A stretch of DNA of 64,000 nucleotides, from positions 186,001 to 250,000 of the forward strand of contig WOFQ01000051.1 of assembly GCA_012184525.1 (NCBI GenBank). Reading direction: 5' to 3'. Below the pieces are notes generated by a model. That model ran no database searches. It saw only the letters and a program-made list of their open reading frames with translations, and was not told where the DNA came from. This document shows positions 1 to 11,472 of this stretch, one piece after another; within the stretch, counting starts at the first letter, position 1, and each line of letters begins with the position of its first letter. The position numbers and the translations under genes were made by a program. The stretch comes from Xenoacremonium recifei. Lineage: Eukaryota; Ascomycota; Sordariomycetes; Hypocreales; Nectriaceae.

Positions 1-2033
1 CCGACGTTTCAAGGATCGTGCCGACGCGACATCTCATCTTTGCTCTACAAAAACTGCGTTTTGCGTATGTGCCGTCTTCAACCACGACCCTCACCCCCGG
101 CCTGGCGTGATCTCATGGTTCATGGAATCCTGGGGAGAGCCCTAGTGTGGTCCGTTCTTGAGATGTTGGGGAGTCGAAAATTTAGTACAGCTCTTTGAGT
201 CAAGACATTCCAGAATGATCCACATACTTTGGAGGGTACGCTTGCTCCTGACTGTGAACAACTCTGAGATCGAAGATGTTGATCCATGTTCCGTTAGTCA
301 TGAGTTGATGATACTCCGTGATATCATGAAAGTAAGTGCAGATGGTTCAATGTGCTTCTTGATAGTCATATTCACCATGATCTGCGCTTTTACAACATGC
401 TTTGAGACTAGACGTTAGAGTCATGCAATCGGACGACGTCTTGCGTTATGGGAAGCTCACATTGTTATGTGGAAATGCCACCAGAGAGAACTGAGCAATC
501 TTCCAGATTTGGAGAGCAAGTAAACAGGCAGTGCTCTAAGGATTGTGAGCCGTTATTGTTAAGTGTGCGGATTGGAACATATGATTCTAGTACTGCGATA
601 CGGTAGACGTCTTGGGTAGCTAAAGTTCCCATGCTAAAGCAAGTCATGAAGTTGTGGAAAAAGAAATTTGCTTCGTAATATTGAGTTCCATTCTCGCTTG
701 TCATAGCATTTTGGTCCGTCAGGCACGTATTATTATTTCCGTTGACGGGAAAGAGGATCAATTTGACGAAGCCATAGAGAGGAGATGAAGGAAAACGTAC
801 ACAGCAGGTTTTTCTACATAATGGCGCAACGCTGGATAGCTTTCGACTAATGAGAAGGATGACTGTTATTCTTTACGGCTAAGAATACATGGCCGTTCAT
901 CTGCGGGCTAAAAGTCGAAACTTCCAGGGGTCTGTTCCCAGTACGAAGACGAAATTGGACGACGACATGAAGGCGATCAGCACGGGAAAAAAAAAGAACA
1001 ACCAGAAGTAACACGAGTTGTCATGCGAATATAGACGCTTCCTAAGCTGTCTCAAGTTCATGAAATAGATATACATTAGGATTGCGTTATCTTTTGGCAG
1101 TATGTGCCTGCGTGCTGGCTGTGAGGTTACCTTACGGAAAACTTTAAGACGAAGAGACACCGAAGGATCCAATCTCTAGCTATTGTCTGATCAATTCTAG
1201 TCAAAAAAGACCTTGCCAGTGACATGGGTCTTAAGTTCCTCTTGCATTGACAAGTTCTGGCATTACCTGGTTTGCCCGATGCGACCTTGGTCTGAGATTG
1301 AGGGTCTGGTCAATCTCTGCCAGTGCGAGAAGGAGAAAAACAAATGTCGTAGACCAGGAAAAGTAACCAATAACGGATTGTATTGAGATGGACACTTTTT
1401 TAAATCTATGAAATCTACGATTTGGATTTCTGGGCCTGCCCCCGAGTTGGATCAGTGTCGTGATGAACCTCACATTTTCATGTCTCTCGGTGTTGCTGGA
1501 TGGTCCACGAGCAAGTTGGCTGAGACTGAGACACGCTGTTCAGATGTATGAGGCTTGTCAAACTTTCAAGAAACCTTGATAAACCAGACTGAGGCTTTTG
1601 GTTCTCTCCAATGAACAATTTCAATGGTGCCAAAGAACATTGAAGACGCCACCATCTAGCATAAAGCACAACACCCAAGAAGCCGCCCTTTTCGCCTCAC
1701 GTCATTCTGAACAATAACATGGCATTGTTATGTTCCGCCAATAAGCATAGTGACATGACGGCGGGACATCATCTTGGGTCTGTGAACATTCGGTCGACTG
1801 CTTAGTATAAGAGACGAGATTCATTCTTCAGTAGCATTTCCTTCCTTGCCCAAAGACACACTCCCATCCTCACTCAACTTCACAGAAAACAAGCTTCATC
1901 TACCAGCAATCCAAAACACTTATTTAAAAGTCCAGAACTTGATTCGAGTCTCAGATAGTCCTCGGGTAAGTCTTCCCTTCGACCTTTCTCACCTAACAAC
2001 ACAGTCAGAAACCAGGTTTTTACAGGAGTCAAG
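1..2033. other. No recognised gene; upstream region of the small basic protein gene
   Basis: Only short open frames occur on both strands, none longer than about 115 codons, and none shows a family I recognise. A few minus-strand frames between 465 and 1678 encode hydrophobic stretches but lack a consistent splice chain. The last 250 bases are CT/CA-rich and look like the promoter and 5' leader of the gene starting at 2034. A fast-evolving or decayed gene cannot be excluded. Confidence 0.5.
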
Positions 2034-2504
2034 ATGCATGGTAAGTCGGAAATTCCCTCCCGCCGCTCTTCCGCCTATATGGGCGAACTGGAACTTTATC
2101 TGGAGGCAAATCCTCATGCGGTCGAGCGCGTCCGCGATCTTCTTGAGGCGTACGACATGCCTAACAAGCTCTTGTTCGACTTCCTAATTCCAACAGTGGA
2201 TGCGGCTTCTAGTTTGTGCCGCGCGTATGCTGAGGCAGGTGATTTTGGAGACAAGACGCACTTACTGCGGTCGCAGGACGTTCGGGACAAAGCTGCCGAG
2301 GACTATTGGATCTGGGAATGTGAAAAGAACGGCATTGACCCAAACGCCGAGGCCCCCAAGCCCAAAGTCTCGGATGCGAAATTGCTCAAGAGGAAGTTGT
2401 ACTTGGAACGTCGAAGATCGACGATGTCTGGCAAAGCTGCCAGGGCTAGAGAGAGGAGGATGGAGAGGAAGAGGGCTGAGAAAGAGCGTAAGTCTCAGTC
2501 CTGA
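2034..2504 (+). CDS. Small basic protein of unknown function (156 aa)
   Basis: I do not recognise the family. The single-exon frame starts at an ATG in the context AAG-ATG-C and encodes 156 residues. The N-terminal two thirds look folded and acidic to neutral (motifs MGELELYLEANP, LLFDFLIPTVDAAS, DYWIWECEKNG). The last 45 residues are strongly basic and probably helical (KLLKRKLYLERRR, RARERRMERKRAEKER), which suggests nucleic-acid binding or nuclear localisation; that is inference. A donor-like GTAAGT overlaps codons 3-5, so a different 5' exon structure is possible. It has no partner nearby: almost 2.2 kb separates it from the next gene. Confidence 0.6.
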   Translation: MHGKSEIPSRRSSAYMGELELYLEANPHAVERVRDLLEAYDMPNKLLFDFLIPTVDAASSLCRAYAEAGDFGDKTHLLRSQDVRDKAAEDYWIWECEKNGIDPNAEAPKPKVSDAKLLKRKLYLERRRSTMSGKAARARERRMERKRAEKERKSQS

Positions 2505-4704
2505 GGAATCTTTTCGACTCACTTCTTCTATTGAACTGCTTTTTAGAGCGAGGTGTCTTAGATATAGCAATACACTTGCGATTTAACTCGTAAACTCGAA
2601 AATTACCTACCTTATAGCGAACATTTCATGTGACTTGAGCGAATAGGGAATTCCCTCTACTACTTATATTATGGAAGTGAACTAGAGCCAAATATGTTTA
2701 TACCTGCAACAGTTGCATGGTCGTGTAAAACTTCCCTCCGAACAAAGGAGAATGGGATGTATCAGAACAACTACAAGTGAACCACATTTTGGTCCCCACA
2801 GCTTCAGAGCTTCACAGCCTCCACGACCCCAGGATCTTGTTTGTAAAGTTCGAGACCCAAACCCACTTGTAAATGAGAAGAGCGCCTTGACCAAGTATCC
2901 AGTGAAGCAAGATCCGATATTTGTGGGTTGATGGCAGGTGGTGGAACATATTATGTACCAAGCAGTTGGGAAGGATTGAGGATGCTCGCTATCAAAGAAA
3001 GAATAGACGATCGACAGAAAGTGAAAGCTTAGCTTTACTTACCTGTAGGAGCTCGGCCATACTCTCTATTCACGTAGCTGCTGGTGGATGTACTTTGCTG
3101 TTTGCAGCCGGGCGCTTAGACTGTGTGGTGTCTCAGTCTCTGACGGAAGCAGAAGCGCCACATTCAAGCCACAGGCCTTATGCTTAGTCGAAACATGATT
3201 TGCCTACGGGTGGAATGTAGAGCCGAGTTTAACCAGGCACCAGAAAACGGTCTCGAATGCGTCCATGTCTGAGCTATGAGAGTCAAAAGCCGGCGAGCCT
3301 TGCATGTGAATAAGAGCATGTTGCCGTATGCAGATTAGCGGCTTATATCGGCTTTTCATTCCGGGCGCAGGGATTGTGGCAAAAGCCAGATCCACGTGAT
3401 TGATTCCCATTGGAAGCAGGGAGGAGAAGGCTGGGCGGGGGATTCTCTGGCAAACTGGGATCTCAAGTTCTGGATCAGTCGGTGGGCGAATTGCTTTCAC
3501 GGCGTCGCCATTTTGTGTGAGATAGCCGAGGCTGAGGCGTTTACGAGACATGGCTTGCTGAGACACTCCCTGTCTTGTCTGTTCCCAGCTGGCCCTGCCC
3601 GGTTCAAATGCCTGCTTCTGACACAATGCCTGGTAAGGTGTACCGATGCACATGCGTATCTGCGTGTCAACTCATCTAGCACCGGTGGAGTGATATGGTG
3701 GCATGGTGAAGCCCCCTAGGCGCTTGGCAGACGTTGGTGATGTTTCCTCGCAGGTCGCCGGGCGTGGACGATTCACCTGATTGTGCAGATGACCTGTGGC
3801 AGTGGGCATGCTGGACAAGTCAGCTATCAGGCGGGATAGCCTGCATGATTGATGCGACTTGCCGGGTTAGCCAGCAGCCGGCAGCCGTGCCAAGCCTGGA
3901 GATTCGTGGCTGCTGCTCCAATCACGACGGCCAATTGGTGCCCCAGATGCTGCTGCTGTGAAGGAGACTGTGGTGGTGTTGATTGACAGAGACAGGGTGG
4001 GTTCTGGAGATTCTCCTCAGGCTTCCAGTCCGGGCTGGATTAGCGGATTAGCGGCGCTTGATGGAGTCACACGACTCGACCCACACCAGCTTCTGCTTCT
4101 CTCAGCCATCTCTTCGCTGGCAAAGCTGGTTCGCTCGCCTGCGGTGACGGTGACGGTGGCCGGTAACCTCACCATTCATTCACTGGATTCTTGAGTGACG
4201 AATCCCTGATCCTGGCCCGTGAGCCTCGTTTCGACCTGTCCTGGCCTGGCCTTCGTGGGACGCATCACAGGCCGTCCCGCCACAAAAAGTGCCTGATTTG
4301 AGATGTGCAGGGCTCGAGCTCCATGTGGAGAAAGAAGGCTCTTTGGCTTTGGCCTTGGCTTCTCATCTCCCGCTTCCAGAGTTGACCTGACTCAAACTGT
4401 CTCGCGCTGCTGCCGCGCATTCATTCGCTGCTCGCCGTCGCCGTCGCCCGCTCCCGCATCATTGCCCTGTCCGTCCGTCCAGCCGACTCACTAGACCCTG
4501 CGGTTCCCTTCTCCGGCCTGCGGGAGTACGTACCGGATCGGACCTGGACCTGGCAAAGACCTGGCCTCGCTGGCCGCCGCCCCGGCTAGACGCACTCACA
4601 TCCCAGATTTCGCCTCCGAAAAGCGCTTGGCTGGAGTTCACGAGCCCTGAGGAACCACGTCCCTTGCCTCCTTGGGAAAGGGCCCGATCCGTATTTTCCT
4701 CATC
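2505..4704. other. Long gene-free interval, 5' region of the next gene
   Basis: About 2.2 kb holding only short overlapping frames in all six readings, mostly GC-rich and low in complexity after 3,900. There are CT-rich tracts and many CTG/CAG-like triplets. No family-level similarity is recognisable. It most likely contains the 3' UTR of the small basic protein gene and a long promoter or leader for the gene starting at 4705. Confidence 0.5.
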
Positions 4705-7033
4705 ATGGCGTCGCCGGTACAAGCAGTAGACGCCGCCGGTGCTGCGATGCCGCCGCCGCATGCTGCCAATAGTCATAAACATACACGACTCCTGCAACAC
4801 CCTGACATCCAACAAGATCCTGATCAAAACCACCACCACCATCAAGACTGCTCTTCGTCTCACCAATTCCACGAACGGCAGGAGCAGCTACAAACGACCA
4901 CCATCGCTCCTCCTCCCACCAGCTCAGTCCAACCTGGTAAGTGTGTGACGCCTCTGCAATTTTTCTTCCTTCTTGCCCCCCTCTCGCGACCACTTCGTTT
5001 GCAACCTCAGCCTCATCCTTTTTCTCCTCGCCTTCTCTGAACAGTTCGCCCTACTTTCCGCCGTTTCTCCCCCTCATGACAACTTTCTCCTATCCCGTCC
5101 GCCTGCATTGCGCATTACACAGTCGACCAGCATTCGTCGCCTCGGGTTTCTCCATCTGCCTCCAGAACCCAGATCGAATCCCTGTCTCGTCTCACTACCG
5201 TCGAGCACAACCGCCTGGTGGCGTGGGAAACCCGCCTCCGTCGATCATGTCTTAAGCCCTTCGTCCACCGTCGCTGCTCCTCCACGTCCCGTGCTGCGCC
5301 TGGCGAATCAAGCTCGAAGTGCCGATCTGAAAGTCTTCTGTCGCGCGCATCGAAAACAGACCACTACCATATAGCCTCGTTATATCCTGCACCACACCAC
5401 CACCACCAGCCTGCACTGCTCAGTTGCGCATATCTATTGCACAAATTCTGCACGGACTGCAAAACCTTCCAGCATCTTCATGGCCTAGAGTAACCGCTAA
5501 CCAAGGTCTCCCAACCCCTCAGCAGCCACCGACATCAGACCACCACCGACGACCGTACAGACCCAACTCGGGCGCAGCCCCCCGCATTCACTTATAACAT
5601 CTGCCGCTGCCGCCCTGCCAATCCCGACTCCGGCCTCAATTGTCGCAGCCTCCTGGGCAGCTGAAGACCCAGGTCGGCCAGCCATGATCTTCTCCGGCAT
5701 ATACAAGAATTCGCGATCGCCACTCGCCAAGTTTCGTCATCAATCGATACAGATTGAACCTTCAGTATCCGCCTCTGCGCCAGACTGGCTTGCCGAGGAG
5801 TATGCAGATCTGTTGAGCAAGGACAAGGTGAAGCAGAAAGAGGCGGTCAGGCGCTACCTCGCCGCAAAGGTCAGGACGGACTGGGAGTTCAATTGGCCCC
5901 CTCGCGACCATGAGCTCCAAGATTGTACAGCGCAAAACACCGTTGGCCAGCAGGCGGACTCTGGCATTGACGTAGTGCCACCAACCACTGCTGATTTTGC
6001 GGACCCTCCCGAGCCAGTGCAGGACGAATTACAAGAAGATGCTGGCTACCAAGTGGATGACACCGCAGAGTCGGGTTCCGAGATTGGGGATCACGAAGAT
6101 AATGATGATGCCGAGTCTATCTACAGTGTCGTCTCAGAGGACCCAGTCCGCTTCCGACCGCGCGTGGAGTGGGCCTCGGATCTCTCTGACGACGAACTTG
6201 AACAGAACCGCTCCCCGTTCCGCTTCGATAACCCAGAGACAGTTGGCACTGCTGTCAGGGCCTCTGTGATGCTCAAACGGGCCAAGCGACGGAGAGATGT
6301 GCGGAAAGAAATGGAGTGGAACGAGGGATTGGCTTGCTTCGAGGCGAGGCGCAATGCCTGGACTGGCGCGCACACTGTTCGTGTCAAGTCGAAGCCTGTT
6401 ACGTCTCCTGTCCTTTCTCCTCGCTCGCCTCGGCGATTCTTCTTCCGTCGTTCCATGTCTGGGTCACCACCAAGTTCTGCCCATTTCAGCGGTGACGGCT
6501 CTGATGGCTCGTCTGCAAAGGGCGACGACAAGGAGCTCCAAAAACAACAGACCAAAGATTCTACTCCATCGGTAGCTCCCGATCCCTCGACATACCCCGT
6601 CGAGACTCTATTACCGCTCGCGCCGCCTTTGCTTCCTCCCAACAATAGCCTCCGAGCGTCCATCACTCCCTCGGTGTACCTCAGCCTATACGAAAAGGTC
6701 ATCATTCACAACCTCCAGCCGTCTTGCCCCATAAACCTCTCCGACATGCTGCGATCCTGTGTCGCAGGCTGGAAGCGTGATGGAGAGTGGCCTCCTCGAC
6801 CAACTCCCGCACCTGCTGTGATTTTGAAGAAGAAGAAGAAACCAGAGAACCCGGCGCCGAATACGGGGGTTAATAATACTGGGAACCACATGGCTCGTCG
6901 CATGAGTTTCGGTCTCATCGGTCACCACAGCAATAAAGAAGAAGAATCTCAAACTGGAAAGGGAATTCGCAGGAGCCTGCAACGAGCACTGGGCTTAAAT
7001 GGAACGCACGACGGCCCAACGCCTCCAGCGTAA
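4705..7033 (+). CDS. Conserved fungal protein of unknown function (about 580 aa), two exons
   Basis: Model: exon 1 4705-4936, intron 4937-5522 (586 bp, GTAAGT donor, CTAAC branch point about 25 bp before the acceptor), exon 2 5523-7033. Both exons meet in phase 1, and the frame is open from the acceptor through the ATG at 5684, which is the alternative start (449 aa). Exon 1 is low-complexity (His, Gln, Pro). The second half has conserved-looking blocks: PDWLAEEYADLLSKD and DWEFNWPP near residues 160-200, an acidic stretch, a basic helix (LKRAKRRRDVRKEMEWNEGL), and a C-terminal block (SLYEKVIIHNLQPSCPINL, then WKRDGEWPPRPT). The W-P-P repeats resemble fungal proteins annotated only as DUF4050, but I hold that weakly. 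No signal peptide or membrane segment is seen; nuclear or cytosolic location is inferred from composition. Confidence 0.6.
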
Positions 7034-8413
7034 TGATGATGATTTGTATTGTTGAGCGGGACAGCGTGGATAACGACTTTCACGATGATGACTTTGGATT
7101 CTTGTGGTGATGCGAGGCGCAACAGAACTAGGGGTCTATGCAATATCGGACGCATTTACTATGCTGGCCCATTTTCCCTTGTGTTTTCTTTTCAATGGTA
7201 TGCGTGGCTTGAATTTGGAGTTGCATATACCCCCATTCACTGGATTCATGAGCTCTAAGACGGAGTTTCTGGTTTTAGAGATAGCTGGGGATGTTATTAT
7301 ATCACTGTGAAGCGGGGCGGACGAGGACTTCATCTACGAAAGAACTCGTATATTTAATATGATGGATTATATAGAGCACTTTCACGGTGCTCATATTTTT
7401 AAAACCATGCTTTGGTTCCTGGTCTTGAAAGTCGCTTATAGGTAGAGCCTTCTTTGGGCCTTGTGTTTCCTTTGGCAGCGTGACTGTATTGAGACCATAA
7501 AATGAGGTCAGGTGAAGGTAATGAATGCATTAACGCGGCGAGCTACGGAGTACAATGGAATCAAAAGCTTGAATGTTGGGGCCTTGTTAGTCACTACGTC
7601 GTGCCGTCTAACTAAAATACCTACGGTTCAGGCCGAGACCTTATTCATCCTTTGTACCCACGTTAGGCCGCGTGAGACAGGTCACGTGCATAGTGGCTTG
7701 CAAACGCTGCCTCGAGGCCAGTGGCTAAATGCCCAAGCTTCCCTCATCATTTCACCTTCCTTTCTTCTTCTCGCACAGTCATCTCCCGCCCAACGCTTCA
7801 TCGCCCGCATCGACACCCTCCGCTTAGATGCGGAATCTCTGAGGGCCCGAAGCAGCCTTATTTCGAAATTGCCGCGACCGAGTTCCTTTGATTTTCGTGG
7901 CCAGACCATCGTCGCCTCTTCTGCTGATTTCTCCCTGTAACCTTTCTCCCTCGCGCGATAATCCTGACCCCGATTTCCCTCGATCGGCCGCCGCTCTGGA
8001 AGCGAGGCAGCGTCGTCGACACGCAATAATATAGGAGAGATAACTGACAAAGGGCACACGCATACTGGCAGAGAGACTGGATGATGTCTGCAGTTTGATC
8101 GTGAAGGTTACTCTGGGATACTTTGAGATCGGGACTAGAGTTGGAGGGCAGTGAGCGTCGGCATCACTTTGGGAATATATTCCACCAGATTAGAACGTGT
8201 TCCGCCCGGTGTTTGGGTGCTTTCTTCTTGCTTTCCGGCTGAGGCGGTGGCTGTGGGAAGACGGCTTGGACTTGTTTCTTTTTTGCTTGCTGGTAGGAGG
8301 AGATATTACCAGAGGCGAATGCATATTCCCACAACATCGCACATCGTCATCATCTGAAAATTGCACCATCACTACCATCTCCCCTGCCCCGTCAGCTCAA
8401 GTCTACTATAACC
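7034..8413. other. pcf11: Intergenic region and PCF11 promoter
   Basis: The first 400 bp are AT-rich 3' UTR of the preceding gene. A GTCACGTGCA E-box-type site lies at 7681-7690, and a CT-rich leader runs 7740-7980 and again up to 8413. Short frames here show no known protein. Confidence 0.4.
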
Positions 8414-10712
8414 ATGTCGACTGACGCGGCGGAGGTGGCCGAAGACTATCGCCATGCCTTGGAGGATCTGTCGTCCAACATGCGCTTCGAGATAAGCAAC
8501 TTGACTGTAATTGCGAGGGAGAACACAGAACACGCCCTCACCATCGCTGAAGTGCTTCAAGACCATGTTATGAAGGTAGGTCTTCATCTCAAAATTTGGC
8601 TCTGACGGGCTTGCTTAAAACCGCCCTCTTCTGCTGTTCAAGGACAGCCCAGAGTCTTGATATTCGTAACATCTGACTGACACTTCTCCTAGACTGCCCC
8701 AAGCAAGAAGTTGCCAGCGTTGTATGTGCTGGACTCCATCGTCAAAAATGTCGGCACTCCTTACACGCTCTATTTCGGTCGCAACCTCTTCAAGACTTTC
8801 ATGGAATCTTATGCAGTCGTGGACCAGCCCGTCCGCAAGAAGATGGAGGAGATGTTGAGGACATGGAAGGAACCCGTACCAGGCTCCATGGATAGTAGGC
8901 CAGTGTTCTCTCATGAGCTGGTTCGCCCCATCGAGAATGCCCTCATGAAGGTCCGGGCTGTTTCGATGCCTCAACAGATGATTCCAGGCCGTCGACCTGG
9001 AATCCCGAGTCGTGACACACCAACACCGCCTGGTATGAGAGGCCCGGGAGGACCTCCAGCTTACCCTAACCAGATTTATCCGCCAAATGGCCGTCCTGTC
9101 GAACAGATGAACCCACAGGGACACGGTCAGCAGGTGAGTTTTTCCACCCAGAACGAAGATGAGGTACAGCGCTAATATCTTTACAGCCACCATACTACCC
9201 CCCTCACTCAACACCTCAACCTACGGGCTCAACGCCTACGCCTTACCAGCCTCCGCATCCTGGAGCGTATGGGACGCCCGTATCAGCAGGGATAAACATA
9301 GACACTCTAAAGAATGACATACAGGGCCTGATCGTGGCGACGAGGGCGGAAGTCTCGCGGAACCCGCAGGATGGTAGCGCCCAGAACAGATTGAGGGCCC
9401 TCCAGGACCTGCAGAGCATATTGCAGAGCACTGCCCTGCCACCAGACCAACTCGATCTGATTAAGATTAAAGTAACTGAACTTGCTGCCGCCGTAAACTC
9501 GAGGCCCCCGTCGACCTCTGCTGCTGCTGCTACTGCTACTGCTTCCCCTGTCCCTGCCTCGGCGTTTGCGCCTCCTCCGGCGCCCGCCATCTCCGTAACG
9601 CCCTCCTCGTCGTCAGGCGGCGTGACTCTCGATTCGCTGCTCGGCCAGGGGGCGCTGGCGGCGTTGATGGCCAGATCAAGTGCGACACCACAGCCGCCGA
9701 GCTCGACACCAATTGCGACTCCCCCTTATACCAGTGTGGCGATCCGATCACCACCGCCGCAGCCAGCCCGGCCCGAGCCCCCGAAGCCGGCTCCGACACC
9801 AGCGGCTGCTGGCCAGAATCCGATGGCGTTGCTGGACCAGCTGCGTCTGGCTGGCCTGTTGCCCGGTGCTCCGGCGGCGGCCCCGGCTCCGGCCCCGGCA
9901 CCTACCGTCCCGATCATACCCCCGAATATTGCAAGCATCTTGTCGTCTGCCAAGGCGGTAGCAGGACTGGGGCAACTGAATCCGTCACGGAGTAGTGGCG
10001 GGATCACAAGTACAATGCTGAAGATGCCGTAAGTACAGATATCTATCTCTGAATGTATGCGATGTTCTAAGAAGGTTCAGTTTCCTCCCCTCCACCCTTT
10101 CTTCTCTTTACGATGAGCTTGGTCCGCCGTGCACTCAGTGTGGCAGACGGTTCAAGACAGATGAAGAAGGCAGGAAGAAGAAGACGGCACACATGGACTG
10201 GCACTTCCGTGTACATCAACGAAGCAACGAAGCTGAGAAAAGGGGGACGCACCGCAGCTGGTACGTCGACCAGAAGGTAAGTCAACATCATTATTCTATA
10301 CATGTGGTTCTTGACTAACAGTTCATAGGACTGGCTCAAGTCTCGAGAGGTCGTCGACACTGACCACATCCCCACGGCCTCTGATGCAGCATCTGCCTCG
10401 CAAGCGGCGGCGACGGCTGCTCAGCCCAAGTACATCCCTGTGCCAGACCCGTCGCGCGGCATCAACACCGTGTGCCCGATCTGCCAGGACCGCTTCCAGA
10501 ATAAATGGCTGGACACAGCGCAGGAGTGGGTGTGGCTGGACGCAGTGCTAGTCGGCGGACGAGCATACCACGCCTCGTGCCATGCTGAGGCGACGAGAGA
10601 CCGCGAAGGCACACCCGGGATGAGACGCACGCCGGAGCCTGTGCTGGGCAAGAGAAAGGCCGAGGGCGTGATGGCGTCGCCGAAGGTGCGGTCGCTGAAG
10701 ACGTCGGCATAG
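8414..10712 (+). CDS. pcf11: Pcf11-like mRNA cleavage/polyadenylation factor IA subunit (674 aa)
   Basis: Exons 8414-8575, 8693-9133, 9187-10028, 10081-10276 and 10329-10712; all junctions are in phase and end at a TAG. Residues 1-140 form a CTD-interacting domain (EDYRHALEDLSSNMRFEI, KLPALYVLDSIVKNVG, RKKMEEMLRTWKE), which in this family binds the Ser2-phosphorylated CTD of RNA polymerase II. A Gln/Pro/Ala-rich linker follows. Near the C-terminus are two zinc fingers that flank the Clp1-binding segment in the family: Cys499/Cys502 with His residues at 519-527, and CPIC at 596-599 with a distal HASCH. The family acts in the nucleus in 3'-end processing and transcription termination. Nothing is truncated, and it is not in an operon. 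Confidence 0.9.
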
Positions 10713-11472
10713 GGGGCAAGACGTTGGGGGCACGTTCGGGTAGGGATATAGCATGCATGCATGAAAGCGGCGTTCTGGATGCATTGAGCGAGGTTGCTTT
10801 TGGGGCGGAGGCTCGTTTGCTTTTGTGACTCCTGAGATAGGGGTTGGGGTAGAGGGGAGCATGATTGATGGCTTAAGGGGGGAGGCATTTTGCTTTGCTG
10901 GTAGCATATAGGGAATGCAGGCGGTGATGATGGCTCTTTTGAGACACTAAATCTACTATTTACGGAGCTGTGGTAATTGTGAAGTTCTTCATCAATTACG
11001 ATGCTTTGGTATGAACTTGATCCTTTTGAGTCTCAAGTGATATGGGGGGTGTATACACTTAGATGAAGCTCTGAGATATCACTTGATTTCGCCTTCTTCC
11101 TTACAACATTACTTTACATGAAATGCATTAACATAAATCTCAGTTGACATAGTTCAATCTCATTATTATTATTATACCACAGACATTAAGTGAGCTGACT
11201 CTGAAATCTATTGTTTCCTCGAATCCCTTTGTTCTCTCATTACATCATCAGCTCCCGGTGGGGCGCCCATTAAACCCGCCGCGTGACAGCGCGTCGAGAG
11301 CGCTGAAGAAATTCCCCGAGAGACGCGATGCCCGCTGGAGCCAAATTTCAACGCCGTCACCAACTATCGACGTCAGCTGGAATTCCAAGCTTCACCTTCA
11401 ACACAGCCAGCTCGCTCAGGCCTTGACACGACGAACCGCTTTTCTGCTTGCTCGATCTCGCTCCTTGGCAGC
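10713..11472. other. Intergenic region between PCF11 and MGS1
   Basis: 760 bp. The 3' UTR of PCF11 is followed by an AT-rich stretch (10,960-11,230, including an ATT repeat near 11,162) and then the GC-richer leader of the next gene. No coding signal was recognised. Confidence 0.5.

Noticed and set aside
465..1473. Minus-strand hydrophobic frames as a membrane-protein gene
   Set aside because: Several stops, no credible donor/acceptor chain, and no recognisable family.
3540..3640. GGTTCAAATGC resembling a tRNA T-arm
   Set aside because: No matching acceptor stem, D-arm or anticodon stem can be built around it.
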